A stretch of DNA of 13,199 nt from JAKBCQ01 sp021807585 (GTDB lineage Bacteria; Planctomycetota; Planctomycetia; Isosphaerales; Isosphaeraceae), in assembly GCA_027325115.1 (NCBI GenBank), contig DAHWFG010000074.1, forward strand, positions 1 to 13,199, written 5' to 3'. A program made the position numbers and the translations under genes. The notes beneath the pieces are model-generated. The model was not told where the DNA came from, ran no database searches, and saw nothing but the letters and a program-made list of their open reading frames with translations. Below are positions 1 to 6,148 of this stretch, piece after piece (position 1 is the first letter of the stretch; each line of letters starts with the position of its first letter).

Positions 1-275
1 CGATGATTGACCGATAAATCGGCCTGGTCGCCCGAGTTTACGAGAAGAGGCTCACCGGGAGGTTCGCCCTCCCAATCAGAACAAACGACATCTAGATATT
101 TAACGTATGCTGGTTCTATTTGTGAATAGGCGCCGAAACCGGTAAAATCGAGCCGATTGGGTTTCGGGAGCTTTTCCGGATAGCCTCTAACAGGTGCATC
201 CGCCTCGAAGCCGTGCGCGACGGTCAAAAGCGAGGCTCGGTTGCATGGAACGTTAATAAAGAGGGAGACGCGAGG
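1..275 (-). other. Open frame running off the left edge, coding status doubtful
   Basis: On the minus strand a frame stays open from just after a TAG at 278-276 to the window edge, about 91 codons. It has no ATG; the only plausible start is an internal TTG. The translation includes the segment DWEGEPPGEPLL, which is simply the reading of the palindromic REP-like element at 57-73, so at least that part is repeat-derived. I do not recognise the rest (PEKLPKPNRLDFTGFGAYSQ). It could be the start of a gene continuing to the left, or intergenic repeat DNA that happens to be open. I favour the second. Confidence 0.2.
57..73. repeat. REP-like hairpin, GGGAGG-TTCGC-CCTCCC
   Basis: A perfect 6-bp stem (GGGAGG/CCTCCC) closes a five-base TTCGC loop, embedded in GGCTCACCGGGAGGTTCGCC. 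From memory, close variants (GGCTCGCCGGGAGGTTCGCCCTCCC type) are dispersed through planctomycete genomes. The single copy here shows only the palindrome, and its dispersal cannot be tested from this window. Confidence 0.5.
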
Positions 276-617
276 CTATATTCGGCTTCTCGAAGCGATA
301 ATCAATTGGATAAATATATACATAAGATATCAGAATAAATGTACAAAATCATGTTGAAATCTAAATGATAGACGAGAAAACGGCGATGCGGCCGCGACCG
401 AGCGTTGCCGTCGAGTCGCTCGATTCCCCGCTTACGCGTTCGATGATTTCGCTTCACCAAAAAAAATCGCAATGACGCCGTTCGAGCTTTTCGTCGTCCA
501 CGTGGCGAGTCGGTCGCTTTGCGGCGAACGACTCGTCGTCGCGGCGTAATATCAAGACATTTTGCCGTTTGACGACGTCGGTCGCCGTTTGCCCGCCGTG
601 CGGATGCCGATGAACGG
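276..617. other. Gene-free stretch with an AT-rich patch and a 7-bp inverted repeat
   Basis: The part around 301-370 is markedly AT-rich (GGATAAATATATACATAAG and following), then the sequence returns to high GC. At 506-512 and 529-535 there is a perfect inverted repeat CGAGTCG/CGACTCG with a 16-base loop. It has no T-run on either side, so I do not call it a terminator. No coding signal is recognisable on either strand. Confidence 0.5.
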
Positions 618-1004
618 CTATCGCCGAGGCTTGCGCTTCGCCTCCGCCTTCGCCGTGTCTTGCTTCACTCGCAGCTTCACGATTCGTTCAATCAAATCGT
701 AGGGGATCGGTTCGTTCAACGGAAATTGGAGATTTCCTTTGGGGCCGGCGTATCTCGCGACGGCGTGCTGGAGGGGTTCGTCGTCCGAGATTGGCGGATA
801 AAGCCCGATGTGTTTCGTCCAGGCGGCGAAGTAGACCAGGATTCCGTGTTGCTTAAAGGCGGGCATCTTGTAGCTGATGATTTCCTTGGCGTCGGGCGCG
901 GCGTCACGAATCGTTTGTCGAACTTTCTCAAGAACCTCTTGAATGTCGGCTGGAAAGGCGGCGATGTACGCGTCAATGTCGTTCGATCGTTGCGGCTTCG
1001 TCAT
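618..1004 (-). CDS. DUF1801 / YdhG-type protein (frataxin-like fold)
   Basis: A 128-aa protein, near the full length of the single-domain DUF1801 (YdhG/YdeI-related) family. The family hallmark is clear: KEIISYKMPAF at residues 40-50, followed by LVYFAAWTKHIGLYP at 56-70 and a late GPKGNLQFPL segment at 88-97. The tail (KAEAKRKPRR) is strongly basic. Some relatives are described as intracellular iron chaperones by fold similarity to frataxin; the activity of this one is unknown. The ATG at 1004 is preceded by GGGAGG four bases upstream, a good ribosome site. There is no signal peptide or membrane segment, so it should be cytosolic. It is divergent from the second DUF1801 gene at 1874, about 870 bp away. 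Confidence 0.9.
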   Translation of the reverse strand: MTKPQRSNDIDAYIAAFPADIQEVLEKVRQTIRDAAPDAKEIISYKMPAFKQHGILVYFAAWTKHIGLYPPISDDEPLQHAVARYAGPKGNLQFPLNEPIPYDLIERIVKLRVKQDTAKAEAKRKPRR

Positions 1005-1873
1005 ATCGCCTCCCGTTGATTCAGATCGCTACCCTTCAAGCATATCCGGAAAGAAATCCTCATCTTCAGCGTGATTTGAGGTCGAATCTTCAACGGGCAA
1101 AGCGATCCTCCCGGCGAGTCGTCTTGATCCGATCCATACTTTAGTCGAGGTCGATCGCATTATCAACAGTGATTTTCAACGGTCGCACGCCGGAACGCGC
1201 TCTCTCGTCAATTCAAACATTAAACAGATAATATATAATTAATATTACAAATAACTTGATTATTCGGAACTTCAAATCGGCGTCATCATACCAAGATCGA
1301 GTCGAGGGGAGATTCGGGCCGGAGTCTTACTTGTTCGGCCACAAAGTTCGTGATGCGTGTCGATCGAAACGGCGCAATCCCGGCCATATTTGAGCGCAAT
1401 TCCGACCTATCGATCGACGGATCGATAAATATTATATATCTTAGTATAGTAATGAATTAATAAATAATGTATATGTTTAAGAAATTAAGGACCGCTCGCG
1501 ATTTGACGCTTATGGTTTTTGCTTAAGGATATTGACGGAAGAGCGGTGTCTTGCGATCGTAAGTTGGACGTCTTTGGGGCGATTCGCCCGCCGGAGCGTC
1601 GCGAGACGCACGATCTCTTCGACGCGGGGGGATCGCTCGGTGAACACGTTTGCGAGACGGCTTCGGCTGAGCCGGTCGGAAGTCTGTCGTCGACTTCTCA
1701 TCGTACTTACCCGCGGTTTTATGACGAAGCGGCGGGCCGGCGGGGGAGGGGGGAGGCGCGAGAGGACGCGGAGCGGGGATCGGTCCGATACAGGATAAGA
1801 TCGCGGGTGGCAAACGGTTGAGATTATAACCATATCCAGCGATTTTAGAGATATCCAATCAAAGGAAGCTACA
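1005..1873. other. 869-bp divergent intergenic region, AT-rich islands, no convincing gene
   Basis: This stretch separates two divergent DUF1801 genes and must hold both promoters, but I cannot pick reliable -35/-10 pairs. Two patches are extremely AT-rich, about 1213-1262 and 1423-1490. Between 1510 and 1830 the DNA is GC-rich and open in several frames on both strands. None of those frames has a convincing start or a known family, and they contain low-complexity Pro/Arg/Gly runs, so I treat them as chance. A diverged copy of a repeat also found before the TMEM175 gene lies at 1048-1094. Confidence 0.5.
1048..1094. repeat. Diverged 47-bp repeat, copy 1
   Basis: The segment GGAAAGAAATCCTCATCTTC...GTGATTTGAGGTCGAATCTTC aligns along its length with 2504-2551, with shared blocks AAAGAA, GCGTGATTTG and GAATCTTC. 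By eye about three quarters of positions match, with a small indel. It lies directly upstream of the 618-1004 gene, in antisense orientation to that gene. Confidence 0.4.
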
Positions 1874-2293
1874 ATGAATGATAACGCCTCAAGTGAAAAG
1901 GGCGCCGCCAAGAAGCCGTTGAAGAAGGCCGCGGCTCGACCCGGCTCGCGCGCCGACAAGACCGACGGGGAAAGCGCGGTCCTTGCGATGATCGCCTCGA
2001 TGCCCGAAGCGGATCGCACAATCGGCGAGCGGCTTCATGCGATCGTCAAAGCCGCCGCGCCGAACCTTACGCCGAGGCTCTGGTACGGCATGCCGGCTTA
2101 CTCTCAAGACGGGAAGGTCGTCTGCTTCTTCCAAAGCGCCGAGAAGTTCAAAACGAGGTACGCGACATTGGGCTTTATGCACGCCGCGAACCTCGACGAA
2201 GGCGCGATGTGGCCGACGGCGTTCGCGCTCAAGGATCTAACCCCTGCCGAAGAATCAAGGATCGAAGCGCTTGTGAAGAAAGCCGTAAGCTGA
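1874..2293 (+). CDS. DUF1801 family protein with a basic N-terminal tail
   Basis: A 139-aa protein. Residues 1-32 form a low-complexity, Lys/Ala/Arg-rich tail (KKPLKKAAARPGSRADK at 13-29). Residues 33-139 are a DUF1801 domain: RLWYGMPAYSQDGKVVCFFQ at 68-87 matches the family core seen as ISYKMPAF in the neighbouring gene, and an aromatic/basic FKTRYATLGF segment follows. No signal peptide or membrane helix is visible, so it is probably cytosolic. The ATG at 1874 has AAAGGAAG at a good distance upstream. The stop codon (TGA at 2291-2293) lies inside the first copy of a 30-bp direct repeat. The function is not established; the frataxin-like fold of the family suggests small-ligand or metal binding. 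The basic tail could bind nucleic acid, but that is speculation. Confidence 0.9.
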   Translation: MNDNASSEKGAAKKPLKKAAARPGSRADKTDGESAVLAMIASMPEADRTIGERLHAIVKAAAPNLTPRLWYGMPAYSQDGKVVCFFQSAEKFKTRYATLGFMHAANLDEGAMWPTAFALKDLTPAEESRIEALVKKAVS

Positions 2294-2319
2294 GTTCGAG
2301 TTTCGCACTATTGGGGACC
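2290..2319 (+). repeat. 30-bp direct repeat, copy 1
   Basis: CTGAGTTCGAGTTTCGCACT followed by ATTGGGGACC. It matches 2462-2491 at 29 of 30 positions (C/A difference at position 17). It overlaps the stop codon of the upstream DUF1801 gene. Confidence 0.85.
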
Positions 2320-2360
2320 AAAATCGAAGCAATTGAATGCGGCGCCCGATGTTTGTCGTT

Positions 2361-2375
2361 CAGGCCGAAGGCCTG
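2361..2375. repeat. Perfect GAA-loop hairpin CAGGCC-GAA-GGCCTG, copy 1
   Basis: A six-bp perfect stem with a three-base GAA loop. An identical 15-mer occurs at 2450-2464. It lies downstream of the DUF1801 gene but lacks a T-run, so it fits an interspersed palindromic element better than a classical terminator. Confidence 0.75.
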
Positions 2376-2386
2376 GGATATCAAAG

Positions 2387-2405
2387 CCCAGGGCGGCGCT
2401 CTGGG
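2387..2405. repeat. Second hairpin of the repeat cluster, CCCAGGG-CGGCG-CTCTGGG
   Basis: A seven-bp stem with one G-T wobble pair around a five-base CGGCG loop, 11 bp after the first GAA-loop hairpin. The two hairpins together (2361-2405) look like one bipartite palindromic unit. It is followed by TTAATTCG, with no T-run. Confidence 0.6.
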
Positions 2406-2449
2406 TTAATTCGTAAACGGATTTCTCCGCTCTCGATCTTCTTGGTTTT

Positions 2450-2464
2450 CAGGCCGAAGGCCTG
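2450..2464. repeat. Perfect GAA-loop hairpin CAGGCC-GAA-GGCCTG, copy 2
   Basis: Identical to 2361-2375. Here its last three bases run directly into the second 30-bp direct repeat (2462-2491), so hairpin and direct repeat are fused in this copy but 41 bp apart in the other. Confidence 0.75.
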
Positions 2465-2491
2465 AGTTCGAGTTTCGAACTATTGGGGACC
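2462..2491 (+). repeat. 30-bp direct repeat, copy 2
   Basis: CTGAGTTCGAGTTTCGAACT followed by ATTGGGGACC, 29 of 30 identical to 2290-2319. It begins inside the right arm of a GAA-loop hairpin. Confidence 0.85.
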
Positions 2492-2503
2492 TGAGAGGCC
2501 GTC

Positions 2504-2551
2504 GAGAAAGAATTCCGCACATTCGGCGTGATTTGCGATTGAATCTTCCAT
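2504..2551. repeat. Diverged 47-bp repeat, copy 2
   Basis: GAGAAAGAATTCCGCACATT...GCGTGATTTGCGATTGAATC..., related to 1048-1094. It lies upstream of the TMEM175-like gene. A TTG inside it would lengthen that gene, which is one reason not to accept that start. Confidence 0.4.
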
Positions 2552-2691
2552 CGAGAGGCTCTCCGTTCCATGAAAAAATAATAAACTGTACGCATGTTGG
2601 TATAGCCGCTTTGACGGCGATCATGGATTCAACCCCCGCGTCGTCGAGCCGAGATCGACAAGAAGGGAGATTCCGGGTAGCGTTGAACTTT

Positions 2692-3339
2692 ATGCGAACG
2701 ACATTCACGAAAAACAGGTTGGAAGCGTTCAGCGACGGCGTTCTGGCGATCATCATCACGATCATGGTGCTCGAGATGAAGCCGCCGGCCGCCGCGCGAT
2801 TCGCGGACCTCAAGCCCGTTATTCCCGTCTTCTTATCTTACGCTATCAGTTTTGTTTATGTAGGTATATACTGGAACAATCATCATCACATGTTTCAGGC
2901 GACTCACAAGGTTACCGGCGGTATATTATGGGCGAATCTGCATCTTCTTTTCTGGCTTTCGCTCACTCCGTTCGTCACCGGCTGGATGGGTTCGAATCAT
3001 TTCGCCGCGGCGCCCACGGCGCTTTATGGAATCGTCTTGTTGTGCTCCGCGGTCGCGTACCTGATTCTGCAATCGGTCATCGTCCGCGTACACGGCAATG
3101 AATCCGTGCTTGCCAGAGCCGTCGGCAAGGACTTCAAAGGTAAAATATCGCCCGTATTGTACATCGCGGCGATCTGTCTCGCATTCGTCGACTCCTGGAT
3201 CTCCGAATGCTTATATGTAATGACCGCCATCTTGTGGATCATCCCCGATCGGCGTATCGAGCGGGCTTTGGTCGAGTCTTCGTCCGCTCCCGTCGCTACC
3301 CGGTCACAGATATCGGAACCTGGCGAACCGACGTCGTGA
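2692..3339 (+). CDS. TMEM175/DUF1211 family integral membrane protein
   Basis: A 215-aa protein from the ATG at 2692. The family signature RLEAFSDGVLAIIITIMVLE sits at residues 9-28, followed by WNNHHHMF at 61-68 after a second helix. Further hydrophobic stretches lie at about 43-60, 79-98, 108-130 and 153-185, giving around six helices as expected for bacterial TMEM175 proteins. Characterised members form potassium channels in which the first-helix FSD motif is conserved; channel activity here is inferred from family only. I chose 2692 because the signature starts within ten residues of it, as in relatives. The frame stays open upstream (ATG at 2623, TTG at 2533), but those extensions are polar, not family-like, and partly lie in a repeat. 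No start has a strong ribosome site. The tail after residue 190 is polar. Confidence 0.88.
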   Translation: MRTTFTKNRLEAFSDGVLAIIITIMVLEMKPPAAARFADLKPVIPVFLSYAISFVYVGIYWNNHHHMFQATHKVTGGILWANLHLLFWLSLTPFVTGWMGSNHFAAAPTALYGIVLLCSAVAYLILQSVIVRVHGNESVLARAVGKDFKGKISPVLYIAAICLAFVDSWISECLYVMTAILWIIPDRRIERALVESSSAPVATRSQISEPGEPTS

Positions 3340-3380
3340 GGAACCTCTCGGACCCCGTCTTTAACATTATTTATATATTA

Positions 3381-3737
3381 TTATATTATCGAAATGTTTG
3401 AAGTCGCGTCGATCTCCGTCGAGTCCAAAACCGCGGCGATCGAACCCATGCCGAACGAATTGCGAGCGATCGGAAAGAGACTCCAGACGTTCGTAAGATT
3501 TCGACCGCGGGGCGACTGAGCGTTATCGACGGCGGCTTGTCGCGACAAACATTTCGAGATCGGTCGTCGAACGACACCGCCCCTCCACATCCTGAATCCC
3601 GACAGGACAAGTGCGGGAAAGAAGTCGATCCGAACGGCGGGGGCGTAATATGGAATGTCTTCAAACGGGCTATCAATAGATCCAAGGATCGGAATGCTTA
3701 AGACGATGTGAATCCATCGAAGAATCGACCGCTTCAC
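3381..3737 (-). CDS. Small two-helix membrane protein, C terminus probably eroded
   Basis: A GTG at 3737 lies four bases after the ydeI-like stop and opens a 118-codon frame. Residues 1-63 look like a small conserved membrane protein: KRSILRWIHIVLSIPILGSI (helix 1), SPFEDIPYYAPAVR (polar connector), DFFPALVLSGFRMW (helix 2), then a basic RGGVVRRPISK. From memory, relatives end about there, roughly 65-70 aa. The remaining 50 or so residues show no family character, so the original stop may have been lost. A charged Asp at the start of helix 2 and an Arg within it (where I would expect Trp) suggest relaxed selection. It is last in the presumed YCII-ECF42-ydeI operon and probably depends on translational coupling, as its own ribosome site is weak. 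Family identity is recalled, not searched; function unknown. Confidence 0.5.
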   Translation of the reverse strand: MKRSILRWIHIVLSIPILGSIDSPFEDIPYYAPAVRIDFFPALVLSGFRMWRGGVVRRPISKCLSRQAAVDNAQSPRGRNLTNVWSLFPIARNSFGMGSIAAVLDSTEIDATSNISII

Positions 3738-3741
3738 GGCG

Positions 3742-4332
3742 TTACTCGTCGTCCAATCCCTGTCCGTTGAGAATTCGCTCGCCGGATTTTTCAACCCTCG
3801 ACGATCGGGTTTTGAATTGTTTGGGGAACGAAAAATAAAGAATGTAAGCGCGTTGACGTCCCGGCGTGAGCGCGTCAAACGGGGTTTTCAAGGCGGGGAT
3901 TTCATCGAGCCGTTTTGGAAATTCCGCTGGATTGATGAATTCCGAGGTCTTTTTATACTCCACTCTCAAACCGGCTTTCTCAACATCGACGGCTTCATCG
4001 ATTTAGGCTTTCACGATCGATTCGATCTCGAAGATTTCGCCGACTCCGGCAAAGCGAATCCGGCGACCCGCCTGCGGATTCTCCGTTTGCCGAATCAGAA
4101 TCCCGGCGGCGTCTTTTCGCAAGGCGCCCTTGAAAAACAATATCGCACGGTAATCGATAAATGTATGCAACAACAGGTCATCCTTGTTCTGAAACGTGTA
4201 ACAAGAAACTCCCCGTTTCAATTCCTCAGTAAGCCCGAGGTCGAGACCGATCGTTCTCAATTACCCCATGTCCTCTTTCCACTTTTCGGCTTTCTTAAAA
4301 TAAAAATCAACAATTACATTTGTTATATTCAT
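3742..4332 (-). pseudogene. ydeI: ydeI-like gene (DUF1801 + OmdA-type C-terminal domain) with two in-frame TAA stops
   Basis: Reading one uninterrupted frame from the ATG at 4332 to the TAA at 3744-3742 gives 196 codons, the normal length for YdeI-type proteins, with TAA at 4263-4261 and 4005-4003. There is no frameshift. Family landmarks appear in order: DFYFKKAEKWKED near the N terminus, GLTEELKRGVSCYTFQNKDD, ILFFKGALRKDAAGILIRQT, the KA-stop-IDEAVDVEKAGL junction, then EFPKRLDEIPALKTPFDALT, GRQRAYILYFSFPKQFKTR, and an end at ILNGQGLDDE. At the second stop the family has Tyr, so TAC/TAT to TAA is a single change; the first replaces Lys, Gln or Glu, also a single change. GGAG nine bases before the ATG and a 27-bp gap after the sigma gene make it the third gene of that operon. 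Known relatives are linked to stress or bacteriocin tolerance; this copy is probably dead. Confidence 0.85.
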
Positions 4333-4359
4333 TGATTGATACTCCGAAATCAAGCGGGA

Positions 4360-5688
4360 TTATATCCGTTCGGTCGTGATTTCGTCGGCGTCTTCTTCGC
4401 GGTCGCTCGATTGATCGGCGGCGGGCTCGCATTGATCGGCGCGGCGGACGGAGGCGAGGCGGCGACGCAAGAATTCTCGATCCGCGCGACAATCGGTCAA
4501 GCGTAGGGCTTCGAGCCAGGCGCGCTCCGCGGCGGAGCGCCTGCCGAGGCGGAAATTGAGCTCGCCGGAGACCGTGTGCCAGCCGGGATAACGCGACGGA
4601 ACGTCTTCCGGAGCAACCGAGGCTAATCGATCAAGGCCGGCTTGAGGATCTTGAAGGTACGCCTCGACGACCGCGCGGTTGAGCGAGTTAAGCGGCGACG
4701 GCGCAATGCGATCGAGGATATCGTACAATTGTGCCATCATTCGCCAATCGGTCTCGGCGAAAGTCGGCGCGCGGCAGTGTTCCCAGGCGATCGCGGCTTC
4801 CACGTGATAGCGAGTCAACTCGTCGCCCGCGGCGGATCGGGCGAGCCAAGCCATCCCTTCTCGAACGTCGTTCCAGTTCCAGGCGGAGCGATCCTGTTCC
4901 TCGAGCAGAATCATAGAGCCGTCGTGAGCCACCCGCGCATCAAAGCGTGCTCCATGAAAGCATATGAGCGCATTCAAGGCGTGTACCGCGGGGACGTCGC
5001 CGACGGGATGCGCGGCGAGCATCCCCGCCAGCCTTCGGGCCTCATCGCACAAGTCGCGTCGGATCGGCGTATCACCATGTGTAACGTGGCATCCCTGACT
5101 GAAAAGCAGATAGACGACTGTAAGTACCGCGTCGAGCCGAGCGCAAAGCAGGCCCGCGGCGGGCGTGTCAAAATCAACATCGAGCTTGCGCAGTCGATCC
5201 CGCGCTCGCTGGATCCGCTTTTGGACGCGGGCTTCGGAGGTGAGCAACGCGCGGGCGATCTCCGCGGTGCTGAAACCGCAGAGCGTCCGGAGCGCGAGGG
5301 CGACACGCGATTCTTCCGCGATCGCCTCGTGGCAGCAAACAAAGAGCAGGCGAAGCGGTTCGTCGCCGATCTCGTCGGCGAAATGCGCTTCAAGCGGTGA
5401 CGACGCCCGCTCGTCGTCTTTGGCTAAGCGCGTCAACGCGTGAGCGTGGGTTCGCTCGCGCCGCAACGCGTCGATCGCCAGATTGCGAGCGGTGCGGTAG
5501 ACCCAGCCCGACGGGTCTTCCGGCACGCCGCGCCGCGACCAGGTTTCCAGCGCCTGCACGAGCGCGGCTTGAACGACGTCTTCGACGAGGTCGAGCCGGC
5601 GCACGCCGAGCGTCCGGGTCAGCAGGGCGCCGACCCGGACGAACTCGTGGCGAAAAAAGTGCTCCACGAGCGCGCGCGGTTCGTTCAT
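4360..5688 (-). CDS. ECF42-type sigma factor (SigJ-like, DUF6596/TPR C-terminal extension)
   Basis: A 442-aa sigma factor from the ATG at 5688. Region 2 covers about residues 10-80 (LDLVEDVVQAALVQALETW, then GWVYRTARNLAIDALRRERT). The linker and region 4 cover about 107-170, with DEPLRLLFVCCHEAI and the helix-turn-helix around FSTAEIARALLTSEARVQKR. The long extension starts with YLLFSQGCHVTHGD (193-206), continues with DEARRLAGMLAAHP and LLEEQDRSAWN (261-271), and has the TDWRMMAQLYDILDRIAPSP segment (313-332), all typical of ECF42. In that group no anti-sigma factor is known, the extension is needed for activity, and DGPF/YCII genes are adjacent targets. Here the start overlaps the YCII stop as ATGA, showing translational coupling. 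An in-frame ATG 48 bases upstream lies inside the YCII gene and is less likely. The tail after residue 415 is acidic and unremarkable. Confidence 0.95.
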   Translation of the reverse strand: MNEPRALVEHFFRHEFVRVGALLTRTLGVRRLDLVEDVVQAALVQALETWSRRGVPEDPSGWVYRTARNLAIDALRRERTHAHALTRLAKDDERASSPLEAHFADEIGDEPLRLLFVCCHEAIAEESRVALALRTLCGFSTAEIARALLTSEARVQKRIQRARDRLRKLDVDFDTPAAGLLCARLDAVLTVVYLLFSQGCHVTHGDTPIRRDLCDEARRLAGMLAAHPVGDVPAVHALNALICFHGARFDARVAHDGSMILLEEQDRSAWNWNDVREGMAWLARSAAGDELTRYHVEAAIAWEHCRAPTFAETDWRMMAQLYDILDRIAPSPLNSLNRAVVEAYLQDPQAGLDRLASVAPEDVPSRYPGWHTVSGELNFRLGRRSAAERAWLEALRLTDCRADREFLRRRLASVRRADQCEPAADQSSDREEDADEITTERI

Positions 5689-6011
5689 GCGTAGCCCGCC
5701 ATCTCGCGGATCTCGATCGTGTGGCCGGGGGGACACGCACGCGCGATCGCCTGCGCCGCGTCGATGTCGTCGGCTTGAATGATCGCGAAGCTGACGATGA
5801 TTTCCTTGGCTTCAACATATGGCCCGTCGGTTACAAGTCCCGCCTTCAGAACTCGGCCGGTCGGCTTCAATCCGTCGCCGCCGGGCACAATCGCCGTGCT
5901 GAACTTTTGCATCCATGTGTACCAGGCGGTCTGCATGGCCTGCATCTCCTCGGGAGACGGCTGGGGGCGGCTCTCGGTGGGTTCGCGATAGATGAACAGA
6001 AACTTCGCCAT
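5685..6011 (-). CDS. YCII-related (DGPF domain) protein
   Basis: A 108-aa protein, full length for the YCII/DGPF family. MAKFLFIYRE opens the first beta strand, and the signature region is TDGPYVEAKEIIVSFAIIQA at residues 61-80 (DGPY in place of DGPF), followed by DDIDAAQAIARACP and a closing IEIREM strand. The family has a ferredoxin-like fold and is often a partner or target of ECF42 sigma factors; its biochemical role is not settled. The ATG at 6011 has GGAG about eight bases upstream. The stop overlaps the sigma start by four bases, and it is the first gene of the presumed operon. There is no signal peptide, so it should be cytosolic. Confidence 0.95.
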   Translation of the reverse strand: MAKFLFIYREPTESRPQPSPEEMQAMQTAWYTWMQKFSTAIVPGGDGLKPTGRVLKAGLVTDGPYVEAKEIIVSFAIIQADDIDAAQAIARACPPGHTIEIREMAGYA

Positions 6012-6073
6012 GACGGTTCTCCAGACGGTTTCGCATCCGAGGGCGGAAGCCTGTCCCCCGCCTTGTGTCAGTA

Positions 6074-6101
6074 CAACGAACGAGCCGCGACGATTCGGAC
6101 A
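6074..6101 (-). promoter_or_regulatory. Possible ECF-type promoter for the YCII-sigma operon
   Basis: On the minus strand TGTCCG (6101-6096), a 17-base spacer and CGTTG (6078-6074) resemble an ECF -35/-10 pair. The site lies about 65 bases before the YCII start and just downstream of a terminator-like hairpin. As ECF42 factors commonly control adjacent DGPF genes, autoregulation is plausible. The match is weak and could be chance in GC-rich DNA. Confidence 0.2.
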
Positions 6102-6110
6102 CCTTCGTGG

Positions 6111-6148
6111 AAAAAAATGACCCGCTCGACGGGACGACCTCGGCGGGT
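6111..6148 (-). terminator. Intrinsic terminator-like hairpin followed by seven T
   Basis: On the minus strand ACCCGC (6148-6143) pairs with GCGGGT (6125-6120) across a 17-base loop, then CA and TTTTTTT (6117-6111). The inner loop can add CGA/TCG pairing with a one-base bulge. It lies between the reductase-like gene and the YCII gene and would keep the upstream transcript out of the YCII-sigma operon. Confidence 0.45.

Noticed and set aside
1510..2019. Overlapping open frames on both strands, including one whose FARRLRLSRSEVCRRLL segment looks slightly like a ribbon-helix-helix DNA-binding motif (plus strand, 1532-1798).
   Set aside because: The rest of that frame matches no antitoxin or regulator, there is no ribosome site, and other frames over the same DNA are equally open with Pro/Arg/Gly-rich low-complexity content. 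Chance openness in GC-rich DNA explains it.
2406..2813. Minus-strand open frame of 135 codons.
   Set aside because: It is antisense to the start of the TMEM175-like gene and runs through the repeat cluster; no family resemblance.
3817..4335. Plus-strand open frame of 172 codons.
   Set aside because: It is the complement of the ydeI-like pseudogene, whose minus-strand reading has clear family motifs; this frame is a shadow.
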